Notes: a model not told the origin generated them from the sequence alone. Shown: positions 22,691-31,996, counted from the first letter of the stretch. The stretch: DNA of 47,278 bases from DATHTK01 sp035463295 (GCA_035463295.1 DATHTK010000030.1:1-47278), one strand, 5' to 3'. Program-made: numbers and translations.

Positions 22691-22700
22691 GATAGACCCC

Positions 22701-24368
22701 TTGACAGACCTCGTCCTCGGACCGTTGCTGCGCTACGCCGGAGAGACGGACGCCACCATCTGGGTCGAGACGGACGCCGCCTGCGAGGTCGAGGTCCGGG
22801 CCGGCGGAGCCTCCCACCGCTCGCCCACCTTCACCATCGAGGGTCACCACTACGCCCTCGTCCGCCTGAGGGACCTCGAGCCCGGCTCGGCCTATTCGTA
22901 CACTGTCGCCCTCGACGGCGAGGAGGTCTGGCCGGCTCTCGGCTTCCCCGCCTCCACCATAAGGACGATGCTCCCGAACGGGAAGCTCACGCTCGCCTTC
23001 GGCTCGTGTCGCGTCTCGGTCCCGCACGAGCCGCCGTACACGAGAGCGCGCGGCCTCATCAAGCGCGGTGGCGCCAGCGGGCAGCGCTTCGAGCGCGACG
23101 CCCTCGCCGCTCTCGCCACGGAGATCCGGCGCTCCCCCGAGGAGAGCCGGCCCGACGCGCTCCTGCTGCTCGGCGACCAGATCTACGCCGACGAGGTCTC
23201 CGGCGGGACCCGCGACTTTATTCGCTCGCGGCGCGACCCGAGCAAGCCTCCGGGCGAGGAGGTAGCGGACTTCGAGGAGTACACGCACCTCTACTGGGAC
23301 GCCTGGAAGGAGCCGGCGATCCGGTGGCTCCTCTCGACCGTGCCCTCGGCGATGATCTTCGACGACCACGACGTCCACGACGACTGGAATATCTCCAGGT
23401 CGTGGCTTGAGAAGATGCGAGCGCAAGACTGGTGGGAGGAGCGCATCGTCGGCGCGTTCATGTCCTACTGGATCTACCAGCACCTCGGCAATCTCTCCCC
23501 CCGGGAGCTGGAGGAGGACGAGTTGTTCCGGAGGGTCCAGCGCGCGGGCGACGCTACCCGCGCGCTGCGCGAGTTCGCCTACACGGCCGACCGGGACGTC
23601 GAAAGCACCCGCTGGAGCTTCCACCGCGACTTCGGGAGGGTGCGCCTGATCGTCATGGACTCGCGCGCCGGGCGCGTGCTCGACGAGGAGCATCGCCGCA
23701 TGATCGATCCCGAGGAATGGGCCTGGGTCGAAGGAAGGACCGTCGGGGACTTCGATCACCTGGTCTTCGCCACCTCGCTCCCCGTCTTTCTCTCGCACGG
23801 CCTGCACCACCTCGAAGCGTGGAACGAGGCCGTCTGCGACGGCGCGTGGGGAGGTCTCGCCGCGCGCGTCGGCGAGGTGATCCGCCAGGCCGTGGACCTG
23901 GAGCATTGGGCCGCATTCCACAACTCCTTCGACGAACTCGTGAAGCTCCTGCGCGAAGTGAATTCCGGCGAACGCTCGGACGGAGTTCCCCCCGCTTCGG
24001 TATCCCTCCTCTCCGGCGACGTGCACCATGGCTACCTCGCCGAGGTCAACCTCGCCCGCGGCACGCGGCCCGTCTACCAGGCGGTCGGCTCCCCTTTGCG
24101 GAACCCGCTCGGTCTCCCCGAACGCCTCGCCCTCCGCGCGAGCTGGACGAAGGCGGGCGAGCTAGTAGGAAAGACCCTGTCCCGCCTCGCCGGCGTCGAG
24201 GAGCCGTCCGCGAGCTGGCGCCTCGTGCACGGAGAGCCCTGGTTCGACAACCACGTCTCCACCCTCGAGTTCGACGGCCGAAAAGCGACCCTGAGAGTCG
24301 AGAGGACCACGCCGGAGGACGCAGGCGAGCCGCGCCTCTACACGCTCCTCGAACACCACCTGGCATGA
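22701..24368 (+). CDS. PhoD-like alkaline phosphatase/phosphodiesterase
   Basis: This 555-residue metallophosphatase of the PhoD type has an N-terminal Fn3-like domain (about 1-90, 'TDLVLGPLLRYAGETDATIW') and a catalytic domain with metal ligands in 'LLLLGDQIYADE', 'MIFDDHDVHDDWN' and 'SLLSGDVHHGYLAEV'. No Tat or Sec signal is present, so unlike secreted PhoD it appears cytoplasmic. Start is TTG 22701, ten bases after the transporter stop, with only a weak Shine-Dalgarno. Coupling to an anion transporter suggests the two act on one organic anion or phosphate ester; that is inference. Confidence 0.86.
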   Translation: MTDLVLGPLLRYAGETDATIWVETDAACEVEVRAGGASHRSPTFTIEGHHYALVRLRDLEPGSAYSYTVALDGEEVWPALGFPASTIRTMLPNGKLTLAFGSCRVSVPHEPPYTRARGLIKRGGASGQRFERDALAALATEIRRSPEESRPDALLLLGDQIYADEVSGGTRDFIRSRRDPSKPPGEEVADFEEYTHLYWDAWKEPAIRWLLSTVPSAMIFDDHDVHDDWNISRSWLEKMRAQDWWEERIVGAFMSYWIYQHLGNLSPRELEEDELFRRVQRAGDATRALREFAYTADRDVESTRWSFHRDFGRVRLIVMDSRAGRVLDEEHRRMIDPEEWAWVEGRTVGDFDHLVFATSLPVFLSHGLHHLEAWNEAVCDGAWGGLAARVGEVIRQAVDLEHWAAFHNSFDELVKLLREVNSGERSDGVPPASVSLLSGDVHHGYLAEVNLARGTRPVYQAVGSPLRNPLGLPERLALRASWTKAGELVGKTLSRLAGVEEPSASWRLVHGEPWFDNHVSTLEFDGRKATLRVERTTPEDAGEPRLYTLLEHHLA

Positions 24369-24611
24369 AGTGTTCGATGGGCGGCCCGTTCGCGCTGGCG
24401 TTCGCCGGGCTCTATCCCGCGGACACGGCCGGGGTGGTACCTGGACACTGGAGGACCGCCTGCGACGAGGTCTCGCTCTGGGAGGCAACCCGGGAGCAGA
24501 TGCGCTCCGTCCGGGACCTAGAAGCCCCTCATGGTACTCACCGTCCCCGAATACCTGGTCTGCCCGGAGCCGCGACGGCTGCCAGCCCACCCCGGCCTAC
24601 GAGCGGGTTAG
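24365..24611 (+). pseudogene. Alpha/beta-hydrolase remnant, truncated and frameshifted
   Basis: A frame starting at ATG 24365 (overlapping the phosphoesterase stop) reads 'CSMGGPFALAFAGLYPADTA', the nucleophile-elbow region of an alpha/beta hydrolase, and continues to 'EVSLWEATREQMRSVRDLEA'. The sense then moves to another frame from about 24531, 'MVLTVPEYLVCPEP', which stops at 24611. The N-terminal half, including the first glycine of G-x-S-x-G, is missing. It is a decayed piece of a larger gene. Confidence 0.6.
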
Positions 24612-24741
24612 AAGGCAGCACGGGCCGCCTCACCGCCCGGCATTGCCATAAGACCGGGCGCCCGCGTTCGCCGAAGTCCGCTGCATCCTGTACCCGTCGG
24701 CCCGACGGCGTCGCGACTACTCGGAGAGAGACCGGGATCGC

Positions 24742-25830
24742 TCATCCGGAGGCGTGGCCGTCCTGGACGTTCTCCTCGCGCATCGGGAGGTTCTCCTTCT
24801 GAGCGAAGGAGAAGGTCGCCTGCGGGTCGCGGGCGGAGTACCTGCCGCCCTCGACGATGGCGTAACGCAACAGGTAGCCGCCGACGATCACGAGCAAAGA
24901 GGCGAGAACCCCGCGTCCGCGGCCCTCGTGTCCTTCGCCTTCCTCCCTGCCCAGCAGGAAGAACGGCGCGACAATGCCGCCCACAACCGTGCCGCCGAAA
25001 AAGAGCGGGGCGAGCTGTTTCGTGTAGAGCGGCTTGCCCCACCTCCCCATCCGTATCAGAGAGGCGGCGAGCAGCGCGCCCTCCACGGCGATGGCGCCGC
25101 GCTCGGCCCTCCTCATCGCCTCCAGGGTCTTTCTCTCGCCCCAGCCGCCGAGGTGGAGGACGAAGGAGATCGCCGAGAGGCCCGTCGAGAGGGCGGAGGC
25201 GAGGAAGGTCGGTCCCATAAGCAAGGCGTTGCGGGCCCACATCGGGGTGGAGGTCATGGCGAGCAGCACGCCCGTGTACGCCCCGACAAAGAACCCGAAC
25301 GGGAGCGCGGCGAACGAGAGGAGGCGCCGCGGCAGGACGTTCATCGCGCGCGCCAAGAAGTTCTCGCGGCCGAGCAGGAGCCCGTCTTTCGCGGCCTGGG
25401 AGGCGGCGACGAAGCCCGAGAGCATCGAGAAGATCGTGAGTCCCCAGGTGCCCATGCTCATCGCGGAGCGCCACTTCACGATGCGGAGCATGTTGTAGAA
25501 GCGCTCGGGACGCCCGAGGTCGGAGATCAGGAGTATCGGGCTCAGGATCATACAGAGGAGCGTCGTGTAGCGGCTCGCCCGGTAGAACGCCTCGTCCTCG
25601 TGGCCGAGGAAGCTCGCAATGGTCGAGACCACGTGGGCCCCCGACCCGATCCCGCCGAGCCAGAAGTAGACAGGGACCTCCCAGGTCCAGGTGTGCTCCT
25701 TTACCGGCGCGATGCCGTAGTAGTCCTTGTCGTTGCGGTTCGGGTCGGTCCTCGGGTGGTGCGAGGTCTCGCCCTGCCCGCCGAGCCTCCCGTTACGCTG
25801 CTGGGCCGCCTCGTGCGTGGTTTCGGCCAT
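24742..25830 (-). CDS. NrfD/PsrC-type membrane subunit of formate dehydrogenase
   Basis: This 362-residue NrfD-family protein has about eight to nine membrane helices. The N-terminal landmark is 'TWTWEVPVYFWLGGIGSGAH' (about 48-67). NrfD/PsrC proteins bind quinone and take electrons from a ferredoxin-like subunit. It is the last gene of the operon after FdhA, a small protein and the FeS subunit, 15 bases downstream of the latter. It therefore replaces the usual cytochrome b (FdhI) as the quinone-linked anchor. The last 35 residues are hydrophilic. Confidence 0.87.
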   Translation of the reverse strand: MAETTHEAAQQRNGRLGGQGETSHHPRTDPNRNDKDYYGIAPVKEHTWTWEVPVYFWLGGIGSGAHVVSTIASFLGHEDEAFYRASRYTTLLCMILSPILLISDLGRPERFYNMLRIVKWRSAMSMGTWGLTIFSMLSGFVAASQAAKDGLLLGRENFLARAMNVLPRRLLSFAALPFGFFVGAYTGVLLAMTSTPMWARNALLMGPTFLASALSTGLSAISFVLHLGGWGERKTLEAMRRAERGAIAVEGALLAASLIRMGRWGKPLYTKQLAPLFFGGTVVGGIVAPFFLLGREEGEGHEGRGRGVLASLLVIVGGYLLRYAIVEGGRYSARDPQATFSFAQKENLPMREENVQDGHASG

Positions 25831-25845
25831 ACTCTCCCCCCTCCT

Positions 25846-26682
25846 CTAGCGTCCGAACGCGAAGGCCACCATCGCGCCGAGAACCGCCGCGGCGGCGATG
25901 CTCGCCACGCTGGCCTGGTTGAGCTTGTCCTGCGGGAGAAACGGGTGGCGCGGCAGGTTGTAGGTCTCCGGCTCGTCCATCAGGATGAACTTGGAGTGGG
26001 TGCCCCCGATGCCGCCCGTTCCACCGATCTCCGGTTTCCCGTAGACGTAGGCTTGAGTGTAGCCCTTCGCGTGCAGCTCCTCGACGCGCTGCTCCGCCAT
26101 CCTCTCGAGTTCCTCGACCTCCCCGAACTGGATCGAGTTCGTCGGGCAGGCCTTGGCGCAGGCGGGCTCGAGGCCGTCCTTCTGGCGGTCGTAGCAGAGG
26201 GTGCACTTGAAGGCCCGCCCGTCGTGGGGGACGCGGGTGATCACGCCCCACGGGCACGCCGGCACGCAGTAGCCGCAGCCGTTGCAGACGTCGGGCTGGA
26301 TGTAGACGTTGTCGAACTCGTTGCGGATGATCGCGCCGGTGGGGCAAGCCTGCTGGCAGGCGGCCTCGACGCAGTGCTTGCAGACGTCGCTCATGAACGA
26401 CCAGCGTCCGAGGGCGTCGAGCTCGGCGCCGCCCGGGAGCTGCTCGCGCACGTCTTCGGCGAGCGCGACGAGGTCGACGTCGCCGGTGAGGCGCCTCTTT
26501 TTCGGGTTCTCGATAAAGGCGACGTGGCGCCAGGTGGTGCCGGAGAGCTGCCCCGTGTTGTCGTAGGAGTCGCCGGACAGCTCGTAGCCGTCGGCGGGGA
26601 GCTGGTTCCACTGCTTGCAGGCAACCTCGCAGGCCTTGCAGCCGATGCAGACCGTGGTGTCGGTCAGGAATCCCGTCGCCAT
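25846..26682 (-). CDS. 4Fe-4S ferredoxin subunit of formate dehydrogenase
   Basis: This 278-residue electron-transfer subunit (FdhB/HycB/PsrB type) has sixteen cysteines in four ferredoxin motifs. The first is Cys12, 15, 18 and 22 ('CIGCKACEVAC'); the others are 'CKHCVEAACQQACP', 'CNGCGYCVPACP' and 'CTLC...CAKACP'. A single C-terminal hydrophobic helix (about 258-276) may anchor it to the membrane. ATG 26682 is chosen because the N-terminus then matches the family (MATGFLTDTTVCIGC); an in-frame GTG two codons upstream is possible. It carries electrons from FdhA to the NrfD subunit. Confidence 0.92.
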   Translation of the reverse strand: MATGFLTDTTVCIGCKACEVACKQWNQLPADGYELSGDSYDNTGQLSGTTWRHVAFIENPKKRRLTGDVDLVALAEDVREQLPGGAELDALGRWSFMSDVCKHCVEAACQQACPTGAIIRNEFDNVYIQPDVCNGCGYCVPACPWGVITRVPHDGRAFKCTLCYDRQKDGLEPACAKACPTNSIQFGEVEELERMAEQRVEELHAKGYTQAYVYGKPEIGGTGGIGGTHSKFILMDEPETYNLPRHPFLPQDKLNQASVASIAAAAVLGAMVAFAFGR

Positions 26683-26684
26683 CG

Positions 26685-27053
26685 TCACTTCCCTTCCAGG
26701 ACTTTGCGCCGGATCTCCTCGAAAGGCGCCGCCGGGTCGCTGCTTACGCGGAATATCTGGTGGCCGAGGGGCACGCGCTGGGAACTGAAGATCCTCTCCA
26801 CCATGCCCGTGCCCCGGTTGTAGTAGACGCCGGGATCCAGGGCCCTCGCGCTCCTTATGGGCTTGAGGTTCTTCCGCGCCGCCCCGGGATTCTCCGAGAG
26901 CCACGCCCCGAGCTGCATGAGCTCCTCCTGCATAACCTCCCGGCGGCCACCCTCGGCCCGGTAGGTGTCGCTGCCCGTGTCACCCGGGGTGACGCGCGTG
27001 CCCCTGGTGGTCCTCACGCCCCCGGCGTCACTCCCCTCCCTGAACGCGGTCAT
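26685..27053 (-). CDS. Unknown small protein embedded in the formate dehydrogenase operon
   Basis: This 122-residue soluble protein overlaps the fdhA stop by four bases and ends two bases before the FeS-subunit ATG, so it is expressed in step with both. The first 40 residues are Gly/Thr/Arg-rich and probably disordered. The rest (MQEELMQLGAWLSENPGAAR... to VYYNRGTGMVERIFSSQRVP) looks folded, ending in a basic helix. It has no cysteines to bind a cluster and no membrane segment. I do not recognise it. It may be an assembly or structural subunit specific to this FDH type. Confidence 0.7.
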   Translation of the reverse strand: MTAFREGSDAGGVRTTRGTRVTPGDTGSDTYRAEGGRREVMQEELMQLGAWLSENPGAARKNLKPIRSARALDPGVYYNRGTGMVERIFSSQRVPLGHQIFRVSSDPAAPFEEIRRKVLEGK

Positions 27054-30000
27054 ACCCGCCCCGCTTCCAGGTTGGCGGTGAAGGCCTTGGCCTCGTGGAT
27101 AGCGACGTTCGCCTCCAGTGCGACCGGCATCAGGTCGTTGACCACGTCCCCCTTGACGAGGCCGTTCGGGCCCCAGTGGTAGGGGAGCCCGATCGTGTGG
27201 ATGTTCCTCCCGTCGAAGCGCAGGACCGGAACGCGGTCGGAGACGAGGGCCTTGCAGTGGATCTTGCCGCGGCTCGTCGAGACGGTCACCCAGTCGGCGT
27301 TGCTCACGCCCTTCTCGGCGGCGAGCACGGGGCTGATCTCGCAGAAGAGCTCGGGCTGCAGCTCGGAGAGCCAGGGGATCCAGCGGCTCATCGCCCCGCT
27401 GGTGTGGTGCTCGGTGAGCCGGTAGGTCGTCACTACGTACGGGTACCTCGGGTCCATAGGGGCGTTGTACGGGTTGTCCGGCCGGTCGAAGAGCCTCGCC
27501 GTCGGGCTGTACTGGACCTCCTCGTAGAGTAGGTTCGGGACCGGCGACTCCACGGCCTCGTAGTGGATCGGGAGCGGCCCGTCCTTGAGACCCACCGGCG
27601 CGAAGAGCCAGCCGAGCCCGTCGCCGTTAACGATAAACGGCCCGTCGCCCGGGATCGCGTCGTCCCCCTTCGCGTCGGGCTCCGGGCGATACGACGGCGG
27701 CTTGGCCGCCTTGAAGTCCGGCACGTCGAGGCCGACCCACTTCTCCTGCTCCTCGTCCCACCAGACGTACTTCTTGCGCTCGGACCAGGGCTTGCCATCC
27801 GGGTCGGCCGACGCCCGGTTGTAGAGGATGCGGCGGTTGGCGGGCCACGCCCAGCCCCACTCGGTGGCCGCGTTGGGCTGCTCGGTCCAGGGCTTGCGGC
27901 GCCGGGCCTGGTTCACGCCGTCAGCGAAGACGCCGGAGTAGATCCACCCGCCGCACGCCGTGGAGCCGTCGTCCTTGAGCTCCAGGAAGCCGCCCAGCGG
28001 CTTGCCGTCGGCGACGGTGTAGCCGTTTATCTCCTTGAGGATGCTCTCTATGTTCGGCTCGTCGTGCTCGCCCTCGGTCGGGTAGTCCCAGGTCATCGCC
28101 TTGACGAGGGTGTCGCGCGGGTCGTCGGAGTCCGCGTAGAGATCCTTGAGGCGGCGCCCGAGGTGGAAGACGTACCAGGCGTCGCTGCGGGCGTCGTCCG
28201 GCGGCTCGACGGCCTTGTCGTGCCACTGGAGCATGCGCTGGGTCTGGGTGAAGGAGCCGTCTTTCTCGGCGATGAGAGCCGAGGGTAGGAAGAACACCTC
28301 GGTTCCGCACTCCTCCGGTCTTACGCCGTCCATCTCCCAGGCGGTGGCCGTCTCTATGGGGAAGGCGTCGAGAACGACGATGAAATCGAGCGCTCTGATG
28401 GCGTCCCGGGCGAGCCGGGCGTGCGGGCCGCCGACGGCGAAGTTCTGCCCGAAGACGAAGGCGCCTTTGACCCCACCGTCCTTCATCGCCATGATCGTCG
28501 GGTAGTAGGAGTGGTCGCCGGAGAGGCGCGGGAAGTGCTTGAAGACCTCGTCGCCCCTCTGGGGATCGAAGGCCTCCCCATACCAGGCCTTCATCTGGCT
28601 GGCGATGTACTTGGGAAAGTTGTTCCACCAGCCCGTGTCGGCGGTCTGGTCCTCTACGTAGTCCGCCCAGGTGTCGTTGTTCCTGTTCACGTCAGGCATC
28701 GGCAAATAGCCCGGGAGGATGTTGTACAGGGTGGCGATGTCCGTCGAGCCCTGGATAGTGGCGTGGCCGCGGAGCGCCATTATCCCGCCGCCAGGGCGGC
28801 CGATGTTCCCCAGGAGGAGCTGCAAGATGGCCGCGGTGCGGATGATCTGGACCCCCTTGGAGTGCTGGGTCCAGCCCACCGCGTAGCAGAGCGCGGTCGT
28901 CCTCTCGGGCCCCGAGTTCTCGCAGATGGTCTCGGCGACCTTCAGGAACGCCTCCATCGGGCAGCCGGTCACCTTCTCGACCATCTCCGGGGTGTACTTG
29001 GCGAAGTGGCGCTTGAGGACCTGGAATACGCAGCGCTCGTGCTGTAGCGTCGGGTCCGTCGGGCGCGGCTCGCCGTTGTTCGGCGCCGATTCCCCACCGA
29101 CATCCTCGCCGATGAGGTTGCCCTGGCTCCCTCCGACGGACGCGTAGTCTATTGGAGTCCCTTCGTAGCGCCAGGTCCTCGGGTCGTACTGGTGATTCTC
29201 CTCGTCCCAGCCGGAGAAGAGGCCCGAGGCGTCCGCGTCCTCGAACTCCTCCGTAACCAGGGTGGCGGCGTTGGTGTAGTGGAGGACGTACTCTTTGAAG
29301 TACCGCTCGTTCTCCAGGACGTAGTTGATCAGGCCGCCCAGGAACGCTATGTCCGTCCCCGCTCTTAACGGGGCGTAGATGTCGCACATCGCGCTCGTGC
29401 GGGTGAAGCGCGGGTCGACGTGGATGAGCTTGGCGCCCTTCTCTTTGGCGATCATGGGGTGCCTGAAGCCGACCGGGTGGGCCTCGGCCATGTTGGAGCC
29501 CTCTATGAGAACGCAGTCGGCATTCTGCAGGTCCTGCAAATTGGTGGTGGCGCCGCCCCTACCGTACGTGATGCCCAGACCGGGCACCGTGGAGCTGTGT
29601 CATATTCGCGCCTGGTTCGTTATCCTCGTGAACCCGAGCGAGTGGAAGAGCTTGGTGATGAGGTAGTTCTCCTCGTTGTCGATGGTGGCGCCTCCGATGG
29701 AGGCGACCGCCATCGAGCGGGAGAGCTTCTTACCCTCCTCGTTCTCCTCCTCCCAACTCTCGTCGCGGACCTTCTTCACCCGCTCGGCGATCATGTCGAG
29801 CGCCCCTTCCAGGGTTATCTCCTCCCATCCGCTCGAGTAGGGCCGCCGGTAGCGGACCTTCGTCCAGCGGTGGGGTGAGACGAGCATCCCGAAGATCGCC
29901 GATCCCTTCGGGCATAAAGTTCCGGCGTTGATCGGGCTGTCCGGGTTGCCCTCGATGTCGATCATCCGGCCGTCCCGGTGGTAGACGAGCGTCGAGCAGC

Positions 30001-30166
30001 CGACCGCGCAGTACGGGCACACGCTCACCGACTTCTTGACGCCCTCGTCAGAGAGACGGGACCGGATGTTGCGCGTTACGGGGCTTACCGGATGCTTGAC
30101 CGTCACCCCGACGTGGTTCTTGATCTTGGCCCATAAACCGTCCCTCTCGGAGACTTTGAGGAACAC
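27050..30166 (-). CDS. fdhA: Selenocysteine formate dehydrogenase, catalytic subunit (read through UGA 29600-29602)
   Basis: This 1038-residue molybdo- or tungsto-enzyme oxidises formate to CO2. It looks like two frames, but they join in frame across a UGA. The N-terminal part ends 'TRITNQARI', then UGA (residue 189), then 'HSSTVPGLGITYGRG'. That is exactly where formate dehydrogenases carry selenocysteine bound to Mo/W, followed by the catalytic His190. A SECIS-like hairpin follows. Cys50, 53, 57 and 85 bind the proximal 4Fe-4S cluster. No Tat signal is present, so the enzyme should be cytoplasmic. GTG 30166 is the start. Operon order: fdhA, unknown protein, FeS subunit, NrfD. The organism must have the Sec machinery elsewhere. 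Confidence 0.93.
29571..29602 (-). promoter_or_regulatory. Bacterial SECIS element with Sec UGA codon
   Basis: The UGA is at 29602-29600. Exactly 18 bases further on the loop GGTCT (29581-29577) is closed by TGCCC (29586-29582) and GGGCA (29576-29572). In E. coli fdhF the GGTCT loop also stands 18 bases after the UGA, on a similar short stem. This is the site SelB would bind to insert selenocysteine. Confidence 0.85.
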
Positions 30167-30475
30167 GCCCCACCCCTTTCACCCGCGTTTCGGCGCCGAT
30201 ACGCCGCTCTGTACCCTGCCTGTTGTCCCACCACAATTCTAACCTCATTCTTCCCGGGGCGAAACCTCCCCCCGGAAGGGCGCAGAGCCATCGGGCATCC
30301 CGCCCGATATATTGTGTCTGGAGAATACATCTGGTACCGTATGTGGGTATAAGTGTGGCAACATCCGGGAAAGGGAAAGGAGGTCGCCGAGTATCCGAGG
30401 TAGCTGACGGGGACGGAGAATCGTGCCCGCAGCACGGAACAAGCATAGGCACACTTCACTGGAGGCAAGAGCTAA
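30167..30475. other. Divergent promoter region between fdhA and formaldehyde dehydrogenase
   Basis: No gene is seen in these 309 bases. It holds a perfect hairpin, ATCGGGC (30290-30296)/GCCCGAT (30302-30308) with a five-base loop, followed by TATATTG, and a G/C-rich imperfect inverted repeat around 30251-30277. AT-rich stretches (GAATACATCTGG, GGTATAAGTGTGG, 30330-30360) could hold the rightward promoter, leaving a long leader of about 110 bases. The formaldehyde dehydrogenase gene has TGGAGG about eight bases before its ATG. Confidence 0.5.
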
Positions 30476-31684
30476 ATGGCGGACAACAGGATAGTGGTCT
30501 ACAAGGGCCCGGGAGAGGTCGCGGTCGAGGACATCGAGTACCCGAAGCTCGAGGTGCCGGAGCAGGTAGCTGATGCGATGGGGATGACCAAGGAGGCGCC
30601 GCACGGCGTAATTCTCGAGATCGTCTCGACCAACATCTGCGGCTCGGACCAGCACATGGTGCGGGGTAGGACGACGGCCCCCGTGGGTCAGACGCTCGGA
30701 CACGAGATCACGGGCAAGGTCATCGAGAAAGGCAACGACGTCCAGTTCATCGAGGTTGGCGACATCTGTTCGGTGCCGTTCAACATCGCCTGTGGGCGCT
30801 GTCGCAACTGCAAGGAGCGCAAGACCGGCGTCTGCATGAACGTCAACCCGGCGCGGGCGGGCTCGGCCTACGGCTACGTGGACATGGGCGGCTGGGAAGG
30901 CGGGCAGGCCAACTATGTCATGGTCCCGTTCGCGGACTTCAACCTGCTCAAGTTCCCGGACCCCGACCAGGCGCTCGAGAAGATCCTCGACCTCACCATG
31001 CTCTCGGATATCTTCCCGACCGGCTACCACGGCGCCTACATGGCCCAGGTCGGGACCGGCTCGACGGTCTACGTCGCCGGTGCCGGACCGGTCGGCCTCG
31101 CTGCGGCCTACTCCTCGCTGCTCCTCGGGGCGGCGGTCGTCATCGTAGGCGACCTAAACGATGAGAGGCTCGCGCAGGCCCGGTCTTTCGGCTGCGAGAC
31201 GATCAACGTCGGCCAGGACATGCCGATCGAGGAGCAGATAGCCGACATCGTCGGCGAGCCCGAGGTCGACTGCGCGGTGGACGCGGTGGGCTTCGAGGCC
31301 TCCGCGCGGCCCGGCGAGGAGTCCCCGGCCGTCGTGCTGAACCAGATCCAGACGATCACCCGCGCGGGCGGATCTCTGGGCATCCCCGGCCTCTACGTCA
31401 CCGGCGACCCGGGCGCGGCCGACCCTGACGCCCAGGAGGGGACGCTCAAGATCCGGTTCGGCCTTGGCTGGGCGAAGAGCCACGCCTTCTACACCGGTCA
31501 GTGCCCGGTCATGAAGTACAACCGCCAGCTCATGATGAGCATCCTGCACGACAGGGCTCACGTCGCCGACGCGGTGAACGCCACGGTCATCACCCTGGAC
31601 GAGGCCCCGCAGGGCTACAAGGACTTCGACAAGGGCGCGGCCAAGAAGTACGTCATCAACCCGAACGGCTACATCAACGCCTGA
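30476..31684 (+). CDS. fdhA-like (fdh): Glutathione-independent formaldehyde dehydrogenase
   Basis: This 402-residue zinc alcohol-dehydrogenase-family enzyme oxidises formaldehyde to formate with NAD+ without glutathione; length and landmarks match the Pseudomonas putida type. Catalytic zinc ligands are in 'TNICGSDQHM' (Cys55) and 'GHE' (His76, Glu77). The structural zinc is held by Cys106, 109, 112 and 120 (CGRCRNC...C). The Rossmann loop is 'VAGAGPVGLAAA' (about 200-211). It is divergent from the formate dehydrogenase operon, so its product formate would be the next enzyme's substrate. A strong terminator follows. Confidence 0.93.
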   Translation: MADNRIVVYKGPGEVAVEDIEYPKLEVPEQVADAMGMTKEAPHGVILEIVSTNICGSDQHMVRGRTTAPVGQTLGHEITGKVIEKGNDVQFIEVGDICSVPFNIACGRCRNCKERKTGVCMNVNPARAGSAYGYVDMGGWEGGQANYVMVPFADFNLLKFPDPDQALEKILDLTMLSDIFPTGYHGAYMAQVGTGSTVYVAGAGPVGLAAAYSSLLLGAAVVIVGDLNDERLAQARSFGCETINVGQDMPIEEQIADIVGEPEVDCAVDAVGFEASARPGEESPAVVLNQIQTITRAGGSLGIPGLYVTGDPGAADPDAQEGTLKIRFGLGWAKSHAFYTGQCPVMKYNRQLMMSILHDRAHVADAVNATVITLDEAPQGYKDFDKGAAKKYVINPNGYINA

Positions 31685-31709
31685 GGAGCATAGCCGGGAA
31701 TCTGGGTTC

Positions 31710-31735
31710 GAGGGGCCGGGGACTACCGGCCCCTC
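31710..31735. terminator. Terminator of formaldehyde dehydrogenase (bidirectional)
   Basis: GAGGGGCCGG (31710-31719), loop GGACTA, then CCGGCCCCTC (31726-31735): ten perfect base pairs, followed by TCTCT. It stands three bases from the stop of the convergent small gene. Confidence 0.82.
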
Positions 31736-31738
31736 TCT

Positions 31739-31996
31739 CTACGGCTCGCGCCGGACGCGGTAACCGATCTGCTGCAGGTAGGCGAGCAGCCTGAGCTCCG
31801 CCTCTTCCTCGTCGCCTCCGACGTACTTCAGGGGCACGCCCATGGTCTGTTCCGGACCCAGGCCCCCGAAACGGATCTCGAGCTTCTCACCGCCCCGTCG
31901 CACGACCGCCTCGGGGTAGCGAGCGACGTGCGGGAGCCCCATCAGCCTGAGCATCTCTACGGCACCTTTCGAAGCATGAAACGCATACCGGTACAT
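31739..31996 (-). CDS. Small hypothetical protein between formaldehyde dehydrogenase and FdhD
   Basis: This protein of about 85 residues (MYRYAFHASKGAVEMLRLMG...) is drawn from ATG 31996; ATG codons further in (EMLRLMGLP) are alternatives, and the frame is open upstream. It has a helix then strands (AVVRRGGEKLEIRFGGLG, TMGVPLKYVGGDEEEAELRL) and ends with 'AYLQQIGYRVRREP'. Family not recognised. It is divergent from fdhD. Confidence 0.5.
   Translation of the reverse strand: MYRYAFHASKGAVEMLRLMGLPHVARYPEAVVRRGGEKLEIRFGGLGPEQTMGVPLKYVGGDEEEAELRLLAYLQQIGYRVRREP

Noticed and set aside
23432..24802. Long plus-strand frame overlapping the PhoD-like gene
   Set aside because: Mostly a shadow; only its end, from 24365, makes sense, as the hydrolase remnant.
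24754..26823. Long plus-strand frame (about 690 codons) opposite the NrfD and FeS genes
   Set aside because: Shadow of two well-supported genes in GC-rich DNA; its sequence is low-complexity Arg/Glu/Gly with no fold.
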